A stretch of DNA of 64,000 nt from Cristatella mucedo. Lineage: Eukaryota; Bryozoa; Phylactolaemata; Cristatellidae. The position numbers and the translations under genes are program-made. Location of the stretch: positions 55,001-119,000 of the forward strand of contig WPIO01000168.1 of assembly GCA_009760855.2 (NCBI GenBank), in the 5' to 3' direction. Shown in pieces: positions 30,371 through 40,667 of the stretch (positions within the stretch are counted from its first letter, which is position 1; each line of letters opens with the position of its first letter). The notes under the pieces are model-generated. The model worked only from the letters and a program-made list of their open reading frames with translations. It made no database searches and was not told the DNA's origin.

Positions 30371-31100
30371 ATGAGTCTGAAAGTACAACTGATGGAAGGA
30401 AAAATTTCGCAATTCGACGCAGCGGAGACTTCACTGAATGGCTAAATCGGTTCGAAAGATTGGCCAAGATGCAAGCGGTTAATGAATTGCAAAATTTTCT
30501 GCCGCTTTTCCCTACACGTGTGGCGTACGCCATATACGATCACTTCCCCGAGGCGGCTAAGGAAGACTACGCCACGGTAAGAAAAGCGCTGCTGGCAGCA
30601 TTCTCGCCGAATCGCTTCGATGCCTACGAGGAATTCGCCTCGCGTCGCCTTGCTGAAGGTGAAAATGTGGATGGCTTTTGGGCGGACTTGAATCGGTTGG
30701 CTAGGCTGGTGGCCGGTGATTTTGTCAAATGCGCCTTTGTTTCTGGGCTGCCGGAGGCCGCAAAGAGGCACCTCCAAGCCTCATGCAACCTCGCGGAAAT
30801 GCCTGCGGATGTTCTTGTCGAGAAGGCTTGGGTCATAGTGAAGGCAAGCGTCAGCATTCCGAAGGCGGCAGAAAGTTGCTTCGCACCCGGTTCTCGTTCG
30901 GGATGGCCTTCCCAGGCACCGAATAACAGAGATGTTGTGTGTTTCCTATGCAAGGCGACGGGCACTTACGCCGTGATTGTCCTTCTAAAGCGGCGCGCCG
31001 TGGTCGCGGGAGGCACTGTTACGTCTGTGGGAGCATTCAACATCTCGCTGCTAACTGCTCGGATCGGGCCGTCGTACCAAACTGGCCAAAAAACGAGTAG
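30371..31100 (+). pseudogene. gag: gag (capsid/nucleocapsid) of the LTR element, frameshifted
   Basis: ATG at 30371 begins MSLKVQLMEGKISQFDAA. The frame must change near 30420 to continue into the capsid-like region (YAIYDHFPEAAKEDYATVRK). It changes again near 30952, inside the first CCHC zinc knuckle. After that second change, two CX2CX4HX4C knuckles are readable (about 30943-31055). The gag frame ends at TAG 31098-31100. Both breaks look like single-base losses. They could be real decay or assembly errors. Confidence 0.8.
31088..31094 (+). promoter_or_regulatory. Candidate -1 ribosomal frameshift site A AAA AAC
   Basis: The heptamer lies in the correct phase relative to the final gag frame (codons AAA, AAC), four codons or fewer before the gag TAG at 31098. 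The pol frame is exactly -1 and is open through the site. A downstream stimulatory hairpin or pseudoknot was not worked out. Confidence 0.7.
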
Positions 31101-33969
31101 GGGAGAGCACGCATTACTGCGCCGGTGCTTTCCCCTCCGTTATGGCGCGCCTTCCTTCGGTACGTGTCCTTATCGAAAACTCCGAGGCATCTGCGCTCGT
31201 GGATACTGGGTGCTCGAGGTCCATCATTTCGGCAACGCTTGCGGACCCTGCGAGAGTGAGGCGAGCATGCGAGGAAGTCGTGATGATGAATGGAGCCACG
31301 GCTGTCTGCAAGTCCACGTGCGTCGCTACGGTAGCCCTCTGCGGACGAACCATAGTGCTGGACTGCCTTGTGTCAGATGTTCTTCCTGGTTTCGGGTTAC
31401 TACTCGGTATGGATGCCATTGAACTCCTAGGCGGCGTGATTATCGGTCCTTCCGCTGGTCAAGTTGAGTTCATGTGCCAAAGGGGAGTTCCAGAGCCAGC
31501 ACACCGTCCCGAGGCAGCAGTAGTGGCGTCTCCTAGTGTCAAACGTGCTGTAGCATCGTCGGCCGCTGACGTACTGATTGATGACAAGGACTTCAAGGCA
31601 GTATTCCATCAGGGGCGCTGGTCAGTCAAGTGGGAGTGGACGAATCGTTGTGTCGTCCCCCAATTGACGAACCATATCGCTTCATATCATTTGGGAGAGA
31701 AAATTCGTTCCGACTACGAAAAGGAGGTGGAAGAGTGGATCAAGGAAGGCTGGTTGCAGCCGTTCGCTGGTCATTGTGGTGGCCTGATCCCTCTAATGGC
31801 CGTCGTACAGGCAAGTAAGGGCAAAGTGAGGCCCGTGATGGAATACCGAGAACTTAATCAGTTTATCTCGAGTCACACGGCTGGTGGTGATGTGTGTTGC
31901 ACTAAGCTCAGAGCGTGGCGACGGCTGGGCGAGAGCGTGAGCATAATTGACCTGCGAAAAGCATACTTGCAGGTGCATGTTGATCCCATCTCTGGCAATA
32001 TCAGGTCGTGGAGTACAAAGGCCGTCGGTACTGCCTCACACGATTAGGTTTTGGACTTAATATCGCGCCGAAAATAATGACGGCGATTCTGACAAAGGTC
32101 ATGTCTATGGATGAGCGAGTTCGTACTGGTACCGATTCGTTTGTCGACGATATTGTTGTCAATAACAGCGTCGTCTCGAATGGTGAGGTAATCGACTTGC
32201 TACGAACATTTGGTTTGGAGGCTAAGCCGCCAGAAAGCCTCGCTGGCGGAAGGGTCCTTGGCCTTCGAGTATGCAGGCCAAACGAAGGTGAGGAGCTTCG
32301 TTGGCGCCACGATAACGTGGTGAGCGCATTGCCTAACGCCCCATCGCGACGTCAGCTGTTTTCATGGTGCGGGCAGCTGATCGGGCATTTCCCAATCGCA
32401 GGCTGGCCTCGCCCGGCCTGCAGTTACCTAAAGCGAGCTGCTGGCGATGTCGGTTGGGACTCAGTCGTTGGTGAAAATGTCATAGCCATGGCGGGTGAGT
32501 TGATGCAGCGATTGCATGCCGACGATCCAGTTTCAGACATTTGTAATGTGCCGAATCTGGACAGTGGCATCCTCTGGTGTGATGCCAGCAGCCTTGCTAT
32601 CGGCACATGCCTGGATATAGGAGGAAGAATCGTCGAGGATGCCTCCTGGCTGCGAAAAGCTGACGACGTAGCCCACATCAATCTTGCGGAGCTGGAGGCT
32701 ATCATCAAGGGCCTCAATCTGGCCATTGCTTGGTCATTACGGCAGGTGGAGATTCGGACAGATTCAGCAACTGTTCACGGATGGCTACAGTCACTGCTGG
32801 TTGGAGATAAGCCTGTATGAGCCCACGGCATGGGAGAGGCGCTTATCAAACGTAGGCTAGCACTGATAGCCGACACGGTGTCAGAGTGTGGACTGAAGGC
32901 TTCCGTAGTCCTAGTGCAATCATCCAACAATAAAGCCGACCAGATGACCCGCGTCGCTCATAAATGGATGAGGGCGAATGTAAGATGTCTCGCTGTTCCA
33001 GAGCAGGCGTCTTCGCCGGCGGTCGGCGTCGACCTAAAGAGTTTCCACAGCCTTCACCACTTTGGAGTTGACAGGACACTGTACCTTGCCAGAATGTGCC
33101 ATCCGAAAGCTACTATCCGGCGGAAGGACGTCGAAGCCGTCATGAAGGCTTGCCCTCGTTGCAAGTCGATCGATCCTGCACCAGTCGCATGGAGTGCAGG
33201 CGTGCTGGATGTAAGCGAGAATTGGCAGCGCCTGGCCTGCGACGTAACGCATTTCAAGGGCCAAAAATATCTGACCGTGGTAGATTGTGGACCAAGCCGT
33301 TTCGCTATTTGGAGGCGAATACCCGACGAGGGAGAAAACTCTTTGGAGCAAAATCTAGGCAAAATTTTTAGGGAGCGTGGCCCTCCGCAGCAGCTGCTCA
33401 TGGGCAACGGTGCGAGCTTTCGCTCAACAGCTCTTCGCAGTCTTTGCGACCGTTGGGGCGTGGAGCCCATATACCGTTACGCCTATAAACCCTCCGGCAA
33501 CGGCATCGTTGAGCGAAACCACAGGACCATCAAGGGAATGGCGGCTCGCACGGGCAAGAACGTCCTGATGATGGTGTATTGGTACAACATCTCGCCAACA
33601 GCCGGATTGCACGAGGAATCGGCACCCTGCAGAAGGCTGTTCTCCTATGAGTGGAAAAGCCCCCTTTTCAGAGCACAGACAGATCAGGGCCAGAGGACTG
33701 CTCAATATGCTGTCGGCCATCGAGTCTTTGTGAAGCCTGCCGGCGCTCGTTGTACGACCGAGTGGCCCGAGGGCACGGTAACAAGTGAGGGGCAGGGCGT
33801 GGGAATCGAGATCGACGGTGTGCGTCGCCACGTGTCCGACTTGCGCCTCGTACCAAGGCAGGAAGAGGCGCCCCCTGTACCTGAAGGGGACAGAGCTGAA
33901 CCAGTACAGCGGCCTAGGCGCGCTGTGACACTTCCACGCCGGTACGACGACTATGTCCTGACCGGATAG
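31097..33969 (+). pseudogene. pol: pol: protease, reverse transcriptase, RNase H, integrase (broken)
   Basis: Protease has VDTGCSRSII at about 31200. RT has KVRPVMEYRELNQF near 31830-31862, a DLRKAYLQV stretch near 31950 and FVDD (YXDD-box equivalent) at 32140-32151. RNase H has Asp in LWCDASS, Glu in NLAELEA and Asp in IRTDSATVHGW. Integrase has an HHCC zinc region at about 33050-33175, Asp in CDVTHF, Glu in IVERNH. It ends at TAG 33967. Defects: a frame change near 31990; an in-frame TGA at 32818-32820 between RNase H and its C-terminal part; and Gly (GGC, 33403-33405) where the second catalytic Asp of the DDE triad is expected. The copy therefore cannot make a working polyprotein as read. 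Confidence 0.85.
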
Positions 33970-34021
33970 ATTTTGCTCATTGCTGCTCTGTACCTTGCAG
34001 CTACATGTGTTGGTGCTGCAA

Positions 34022-34171
34022 ACTTGTGACCTTAAGGTCAAGGGTGCGTGTAGTTCGAATGTACGTATGAATGTATGTATTGTATGCCGGCTCCTGACTT
34101 GTGACCGTAAGGTCAAGGGAACGTGTAGTTCGTATGTATGTATCGTATGCAGGCTCCTCTGATAAGCTACT
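34022..34171 (+). repeat. 75-bp tandem duplication over polypurine tract/LTR junction
   Basis: The segment 'acttgtgacc(t/g)taaggtcaa' through 'tgtagttcg' and 'ggctcct' occurs twice, at 34022-34096 and 34097-34171. The second copy runs into the true 3' LTR start at 34124. The first therefore carries a decoy LTR beginning at about 34049. Confidence 0.8.
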
Positions 34172-34547
34172 GGTGAGCTGTTAGAAGCACCACCGAGAGG
34201 GGCCGGTGCACAGCTGTGGTCCGCCTGTGATGTGGTGTGGTCACAGGCCGGTAACCAGCTGGTGGCCAGATGGTGGATTCACCATCAGGGTCGGCCAGTG
34301 CACTGCTGTGGTCCGCCTTTGATGTGGCATGGACCAGATGGTGGCCAGCTGATGGCCAGATGGTGGATTCACCATCAGGGTCGGCCGGTGCACAGTTGTG
34401 GTCGATGAGTCATCGGAGTCGACCAGGGGAGGGGAGTCGTGTGAGGGCAGGGGCTGAGGGGAGCCATGAGCTCTTGGGCTCCGTGTGTTGGGAATAAACT
34501 GTCGGTGTTGGGCATCGGCTGGCTCTCTGCTGTGCAACCAAACCACA
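34124..34547 (+). repeat. 3' LTR
   Basis: 424 bp, TG...CA ends, nearly identical to the 5' LTR. The length difference comes mainly from a small repeat-unit change near 34331-34360 (extra 'gatggtggccagct'). Confidence 0.9.
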
Positions 34548-34552
34548 GGCCA

Positions 34553-35430
34553 CAGTAATCCTGCGGAGGTATACCTACTGCGAAACGCAGTTAATTCTAG
34601 TAACTCTTTATAACAGTTAAAAAACTTGAAATCTCATTCCCTAGTCGCAAGAGAGAAACGTGTCATTATTATACGTGTCTGCACATGTTCACGATGACCC
34701 TGTGCATTTCACTAGAAATCACGTAATTTCTAACCACATTGAGCATGCTATGGCTTACCGTCTGATCATACTCCCTTGCCACCATATGCAAAGTGTCTCG
34801 AAAAAGATTTAGATATCAGATGCTGCTAGACAGTTACGTGATTGTTTCTCTTGTCTTTATCACAACATGGATGATACAGCAGGCAACTTTCAGCCGAATC
34901 GGTCACAGGCTTACAGATGCTCGCGGCCAGTGCTTGTACTCACCACTAGGGGCAGAAAGTGTCTGCCAGAGAGCGGTGGTGGTAAGGCTCATAACGGATA
35001 CCATAGCCAGGTCCTATGGCAGAGAGCAATTACCCGGTCTGTATTTATACATCCAGCTGCTTGTCGGCTTTGATTTTTACCGAGGATACTTAATTAGTGT
35101 GCTTGGTTCTAATCAATGTTCGTCATTCAAGCTCATAGTCCACAATCTTCTGGCATTACAAAATGTATTAAAACATGTCTGGACATTTGTTCGGTCAAAG
35201 GCTCATAGTGCCCGGGTCTTCTTCAACAGACCTCAGTCTGCAGCTAAAGTCATGGAAGCTTTATAGCTTGACTTCGGCATCAATCGCATCAACTGCCGGT
35301 TGGTGCATTGCAATACATATCAACTGCCGGTCGCTGCAAACAAACGATGATGATATGCTTTCATTGTCACGTGCAGGAAACCTGTGAAAGGAGACATCTT
35401 GCAACTATAGGCAGAGAAGAAAAGTAGGGA
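34553..35430 (+). repeat. Repeat-C, copy 1, right part
   Basis: Continues the Repeat-C sequence after the LTR element ('gtaatcctgcggaggtatac'). A plus-strand frame at about 34870-35070 encodes MDDTAGNFQPNRSQAY and on to LVLTTRGRKCLPE, with conservative changes in copies 2 and 3. An overlapping frame is open at 34793-35266. Ends at the GA microsatellite. Function unknown. Confidence 0.65.
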
Positions 35431-35431
35431 A

Positions 35432-35511
<80 letters not shown>
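35431..35511. repeat. (GA)n microsatellite
   Basis: About forty GA dinucleotides, uninterrupted, between Repeat-C copy 1 and a LINE endonuclease fragment. Confidence 0.95.
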
Positions 35512-35514
<3 letters not shown>

Positions 35515-36030
35515 GAGTCATTCAGTAACAAAACTTCGCTAAAGGCATAAGATAATTTATCAAAATCAAAGTTAAAATCACACACAACGTGGATCTATTG
35601 ACTTATTAGTGAAGACTCACGATAATGTTAGAATAATCTGCCATAAAAGAGAACTTATTACCTTCGGGAGATAGAACATTTGTCAGCTCACTAAAAGATT
35701 GACTTGCAGTAGATGATTCGCAAGACTTTTTTGAGGGAACTGCAAATGTTTTTAAATTCAGGGAGGAGCGAGCAAATATGGCAACATCCGCCAGTTTTGA
35801 TTGACGCAGGGGTGAGAAACAAAAAGAAGCATGCAGTTGCTTCAACGGCTACGGCATAGTGGTCAAGCGATCTCTGATATTTCTTGGTCCAGTCGAAAAC
35901 ATCAGTAAATGGCAAAGCCGTTTGAAGTAATAATGCCACCTATTGTAGAGGTTTCATGCAATTTATGAAGCACTGGAGGGCATGCATTAAGCAGGGCTTC
36001 AAAGGTTATAGCGGGCCTGATTACTACTAA
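35515..36030 (-). mobile_element. LINE endonuclease fragment, copy 1
   Basis: The minus-strand frames contain VAIFARSSLNLKTFAVPSKK, SFSELTNVLSPEG and ICDFNFDFDKLSYAFSE, matching the middle and GDFN-type motif of LINE APE endonucleases, with frameshifts and a deletion. Paralogous to 58945-59435, including non-coding flank. Confidence 0.65.
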
Positions 36031-36277
36031 GCTAGAGGGATTAACTGCAGCACTAGTTGCAAATCTTGCAGGGCGGCAAGGGACAATGCTGGGAATAGCA
36101 AGCGTTCTTTCTGCTCCCAGCCGAGCAGGTTTAGACTGCTACGGCAGCCATTGCTCGGCGGTTTTTGTTAGTAATCAATTCATGGACCATGCAAATAGCC
36201 AATTGATCTAGAAATGCATACACATAACAAGCAGTGAGATTTAAATAAATCGAATTCCAGGCAAACAGCCAACATTC

Positions 36278-36478
36278 TTACGAATGCAGCTCCGATAATG
36301 CTAACCTTGAGGAAATTTCAAAATTTGCTTGCTGAGATCCAACAAGAGCTTCTGCAACTTTTGACGTTCCTCTGACGCTGGCTCCCACGTTCCTGTGCCT
36401 TTGTGACTGCAGTTTATATTTCTCTTGCTCCTTCCTCATAATTGCTTCGCTCTTTTTGATTTGGTTATTCAGTTGCAC
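36278..36478 (-). CDS. Possible coding exon, basic coiled-coil-like
   Basis: The minus-strand frame encodes VQLNNQIKKSEAIMRKEQEK then YKLQSQRHRNVG, with heptad-like charge and hydrophobicity. Donor-like 'cctcaag|gttagc' near 36309 and acceptor-like 'tgctccaaag' near 36480 could bound an exon. A second frame near the donor also looks helical (EERQKLQKLLLDLSKQ). It is unclear which frame is used or whether this is a gene at all. Confidence 0.3.
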   Translation of the reverse strand: MQLNNQIKKSEAIMRKEQEKYKLQSQRHRNVGASVRGTSKVAEALVGSQQANFEISSRLALSELHS

Positions 36479-36479
36479 T

Positions 36480-37129
36480 TTGGAGCATAAACATTAAAAA
36501 GTGTATACAAATCTAACTAAATATGTCAGTGTTAGAGCGTAATGTTATCTCAATGAATTACATCAAAGACAGCAGGTTGCTCTAAAATAAACCTCGGAAG
36601 TTTTAAACAACGGCACAATTAAAAATTAGCATATTGTCTATAAAAAAGACTATTGTCGATTCATGGATGTGCTATAAGCAATGTCAATGTCTGCGATCGA
36701 TCGTATTCTTAACCCCAGCCAGGTTAGCTATTTACATGGATAGTGATCCTCGTGATGATGTTAATGATAGTTTCTGTAGCTTCCTTGTCTACAAGGTTGC
36801 CAATCACACAAACAGTTTTTATGAATTTGTAAAGTTACAGACGGAGATATATGCAAGATAAACAAAATCAGAGAGTCCATTCAGAAGGTGGAAGCAAGCC
36901 CCCAGAAATCTGGCACCATTTTTCCATGAAGCTACTTAGTGCCATTATTCAAGCAGGCCACTAATGAACTGGTTATCAAGCTCACATCCTAATCAAAAAA
37001 GGTAAAGAGTCCTCTATAACCTATGCATACGGTCTTGCTTCTACCCTTCGCTGATCTGATGCTGCCATGCTTAACTAACAGCATAAATATGTCTGTAGCC
37101 TTCGGTCATGTCCAAGCACCTTTCAAGAA
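36480..37129. other. No gene seen; LINE-B end scrap
   Basis: Near 36815-36856 the plus strand reads 'tgaatttgtaaagttacaga' and 'cggagata', the LINE-B terminal motif without its body. The rest is unassigned. Confidence 0.4.
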
Positions 37130-37895
37130 GCCTGTTGTCATCCCCTGACTTGACCACATTTACAAAGATCTTAGAAACACAACTACTTAGGACAGCATTT
37201 AGTGGGTCACTGTGATTCGTCCTTCATTTGCTTATGCGTGCTGACTCAGTGCATGCTGCCACTAACCGAACTTGCAGGCTGAACCTATGCACGTCACCCC
37301 TAACCATATTATTCATGTTGTTTATCAAGCTTGATCACGTTTCCCTTTGCAAAAAATGTAAAGCGCCTAATGTAATGTAATGTAATGTATCTCCGTCAGT
37401 AACTCCACAAAGTCATAAAGACCATGTGGGCGTTACGCAGGAGAGTTTTGTATAGCGCACTCACAGCCTAAGCGGCTTTCGGTACGCATTCGGTAGCCAA
37501 CAGACTTCGTCTCACGCAACAAAGAGAAAGTGGAAAGCATAGCAGAGTTAGGAGAGCAGTTGAGGTAGTGAGTAGCATAGAAGTAGCAGTTCAGGACCGC
37601 TGAAAAAGATGTGCCATAGTCGGCAGTTGGAGAGTAGATGTCGTTGCGTAAGAATTGTGGAAGCGAGTTCCACAGTCTAGGACCTGCAGAGCTAAAGCTT
37701 CTGTCGCCAACTGTCTTTAAGCGGAGGAATGGGACAGCTAATTTATTGTCCACACAGGACCTGAGGGCGCGAACAGGCTGAAACTGATGTAGCAGTTCAG
37801 CTAGGTATGAAGGAGCCAAGCCTAGAAAGAGATTGAGTTCTCTGAGGGCGCTTTATCAAGTGCATCATTATTATTATTACTATTACTATTATTAT
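37130..37895 (+). mobile_element. LINE-A 3' end split by LINE-B
   Basis: The LINE-A 3' UTR runs to the first stem of the terminal hairpin (37369) and resumes at 37820 with 'gcctagaaagagattgagtt' and a (ATT)n tail to 37895. The interruption is a LINE-B in the opposite orientation. Confidence 0.85.
37370..37819 (-). mobile_element. LINE-B inserted in LINE-A stem-loop, TSD GCCTA
   Basis: (TGTAA)n tail at 37370-37385 then the reversed gacggagata motif. The minus frame 37433-37819 is intact for 128 codons (MAPSYLAELLHQFQPVRALR onwards to IQNSPA). GCCTA at 37365-37369 and 37820-37824 flanks it. A young 5'-truncated copy, later than the LINE-A it splits. Confidence 0.85.
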
Positions 37896-38168
37896 CAGGC
37901 AATTGCTCAAGAATGCAAGACCAACACAAGAGCACATACGCAAATTCCATCCTTCTTTTCCTATTAACGACACTAAAACGAGTCGTGACAGACTGGCTGA
38001 ACACATTTACTGTAACTTCAAATTTTGCTAGTAAGTTAAAGTGTGCTGTTAGAGCTAATCACTCTACATAGTTTGCCTTTCATCGGGTAGATAATGATAC
38101 ACTCAGGGATGAAGATATTGGTAAAGTCTCTCTGCTTTTTGATCTATATTTCAGCAGGTTTTGATACT

Positions 38169-38446
38169 CTAGTGTGACGGTGTCTCCAGCGGTGGCTGTT
38201 CTAGCTTGGAGTATCTCAGAGACACAGCTTGAGTATTTGTTTGGTAAACGATACTCTTCTTTATTCCTCTCAACGGTAGACAATGTAAGAGCTAGATCAA
38301 TCGCAGCAGACAACACGAAATATAGTCTGCATTACTGGCCTGGTGCTTCCCTGCTTCAATGGCTTAACTATTGGTCACAGGTGAGGCATGTTCACAAGTG
38401 TCATGCACTTCGCTAATTACAGCAGAAGCCGCAGGTGTACACAGCA
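38169..38446. mobile_element. 278-bp insertion flanked by ATACT
   Basis: ATACT at 38164-38168 and 38447-38451 flanks sequence that interrupts LINE-A at 'gatact|atcgatc'. The insert has TGTGAC near its left end and TGTACA near its right end. It has no LINE tail and no coding capacity. It could be a solo LTR or a non-autonomous DNA element. Confidence 0.5.
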
Positions 38447-38690
38447 ATACTATCGATCCCCAAGTCCTTCTCGAATGGCACTCAACTCACCTGGGCATCT
38501 CCTGCACTCCTCTGAGCATTTCGGGGCCTGTGTGGGAGGAATGGAGACTGCAGATAGGAGACTGCAGAATATTGACATAAAGGGACACAGATCATTCTAG
38601 AAACCACTGACGTATGGGGTATGTCAGGGCTCTGCTCTCGGTTAAGTTCCTTTAGCAGTTTACACTTTCCGTCTTGCCGAGGTGATCGCT

Positions 38691-38798
38691 AGGCTTAACC
38701 TAGGCTGTCACTTCGATGCACGAGACACTCAATTGTACCGTCGCAGGCTTAACCTAGGCTTTCACTTCGATGCACGAGACACTCCATTGTAGCGTCTC
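38691..38798 (+). repeat. 54-bp tandem duplication
   Basis: Two copies of a 54-bp unit starting 'aggcttaacctaggct' (38691-38744 and 38745-38798), differing at a few positions, inside LINE-A. Confidence 0.9.
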
Positions 38799-39857
38799 TT
38801 TTATCCCTACATGCTCTCCTGCACGTTGATTGCTCTTAACTTCTTTCTGCTAGTATTGATAACGTTCGCACATTGATGGCAGAAAACTGTCCTAAATTAA
38901 ATTACAATCAAACTATATTACTATTTATAGGAATGACCTAGTGTGACTTGTAAATTGGAAACGTTAATGCTCAAAATTGGTTCTGATTGCATCGGTCCTG
39001 CTGAATCTGCACACAATGTAGTTGTTTGGCTGCACCGTGACCTTTCTTTAGACGACCACATCCGCTCCACAGTCAAGTTTGCCTACTTTTTTTTAACTAT
39101 ATAATGTTGCTAACCTGGGCTTGTTTGGATGGGAATAACACGTGTAAATTCGTCCAAGCATTTGTGTGACATACCATCTTGACTTCTATGACTCACTGCT
39201 TGCTGGTCTGCCGGTCTGTGCACTCGGGCCTTTCTTCTTGTACAACATTCTGCAGCTAGGCTTGCCTGTCGTGACCGTGGCAGTTGCCACATCGCGCCCA
39301 CTTCTCGCTAACCTGCGCTGGCTCTCAATCAAGCAAAGCATCGACTTCTAGGTTTTTTCCCTCACTTTTAAGTTCCTTCAATCTTTGGCTTCAGCCTACC
39401 TATCAGAGCTAATCCTGCACCACGCTAAGCATCTTGTCACCTGCTTTTCGGAATCTGTTGTCACATACCTCCTAAGATTCTCAAATCGTTATGAGACCGT
39501 AACTTTAGTTCGTTCGATCTCAAAGATTGCAACTAACTCTCGATTTGGATCACTAGATCTACTGACTTTATCGCATTTAAAAGGATACGCACATATTTGT
39601 CATAGCGTTTTGTGGTTCCCTGTGACTTGTCACTTATCTGCTAAAACGTGTTGACACTGTTGCATGTTGCCACTAACCAAACTTGCATGGTGACTCCATG
39701 AGTGGCACTCCTAACCATGTTTTTCTCATTATTTATTGAACGTTCTACCATTAAGCATTAAATATTGCTTCTTTTGCGACAAATTTTACATACCTAGACA
39801 GAGATTTAGTGATCATCTTAGGGTGCTATATAAAATGCATTATAAATTTTTCATTTC

Positions 39858-40240
39858 ATAATAATAACATAATAATGATAAGACATCTGATAAAGTTCCC
39901 GCAGAGAAAATATCTCTTTCTAGGTGCTTAACATTGGCTGCCAAGGAAACACGAACGAGTGGTGAGTGGTATCGTGTTTGATAAGCAATATGAATAACAT
40001 TTGGGGTGAGGGGTTGCAGGCACAGGATCAAAGGGCAGATGTTCGTAGTGGGAGTGAGCAACAGTGTCAGCACGCATTAGCACAGCATTATGTCAGCAGA
40101 AGCCTCGTGGTGGAATGCAGTCCTCACAGTTTAACAGGGTACACAAATAGCAATAACCTATAGATAATAAAAATAATAATGCACTTGATAAAGCACCCTT
40201 AGAGAAATCAATTTCTCTCTAGGCGGTTTACATTTGCTGA
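39858..40240 (-). mobile_element. Two LINE-A tails in a row
   Basis: First tail 39858-40090 with 3' UTR landmarks ('cagcacgcattagcaca'). A second, shorter one at 40165-40240 ('gcacttgataaagcaccctt'). Both are minus strand and 5'-truncated within the UTR. Confidence 0.7.
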
Positions 40241-40599
40241 TGACGCTGCACACGAACTGTAGCTACGACAGTTTGTGGTGCCTTTAACAGAACTCTTTGC
40301 ACTAACAGGCGTTGTACTATTGCAGCCTAGCTCATTAAAGTTCCGGTATATGCAGTAGGTTAGCAGCAGATCCGGTGATGCAGAAATTACAGATTCGTCT
40401 ACCTTTACACGTATCTATAAGTTCCAATAATTCTTTCTTGCCTACGATTCTGTCTTCGAACGATGCGATTACCGAAGTCTCGAAAAAGTAAGCTGAACTG
40501 AAAACTGAATTGAACGAGCTGATAGACTTTGCAAAACAGAAATTGCCAAACTTTTCAGCAGTTGATTGGTTAGTACGTAATGTGATGTAATACAACGTG
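40241..40599. other. No gene seen
   Basis: Unassigned. A minus-strand frame (40335-40655) has weak LINE-like character at best. Confidence 0.35.
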
Positions 40600-40667
40600 C
40601 CTTTAAAGCGCCAAGAAAAACACCGAGTTCTCAGAGGGCGCTTTATCGAATGCATTGTTTTAGTTAT
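40600..40667 (+). mobile_element. LINE-A tail
   Basis: 'ttaaagcgccaagaaaaac', 'gttctcagagggcgctttat' and a short ATT tail, directly abutting the reversed LINE-B end at 40668. Confidence 0.65.

Larger units (their letters stand above)
29917..34547 (+). mobile_element. Ty3/Gypsy-type LTR retrotransposon, defective
   Basis: Complete 4.6-kb element: 5' LTR 29917-30327, gag, protease, RT, RNase H, integrase, 3' LTR 34124-34547. Near-identical pentamers GGCTA (29912-29916) and GGCCA (34548-34552) flank it. The domain order PR-RT-RH-IN and an HHCC zinc-binding integrase N-terminus indicate Ty3/Gypsy rather than Copia. The two LTRs are very similar apart from small indels, so insertion is recent relative to the LINEs. 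It is inserted in Repeat-C copy 1, and the empty site is visible in copies 2 and 3. No TGG-type primer-binding site was found after the 5' LTR. Coding defects are listed with gag and pol. I saw no env-like gene. Confidence 0.9.
37896..39845 (+). mobile_element. LINE-A, long decayed copy
   Basis: Runs from the RT N-terminal region (about 37960, TRVVTDWLNTFTV-like) through palm and thumb to the C-terminus, 3' UTR and tail at about 39845. Contains a 278-bp insertion (38169-38446), a 54-bp tandem duplication and many stops. Confidence 0.7.

Noticed and set aside
29917-34547. BEL/Pao or Copia assignment of the LTR element
   Set aside because: Integrase lies after RNase H, which excludes Copia order; protease, RT and HHCC-DDE integrase style fit Ty3/Gypsy better than BEL/Pao. 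The exact clade remains open.
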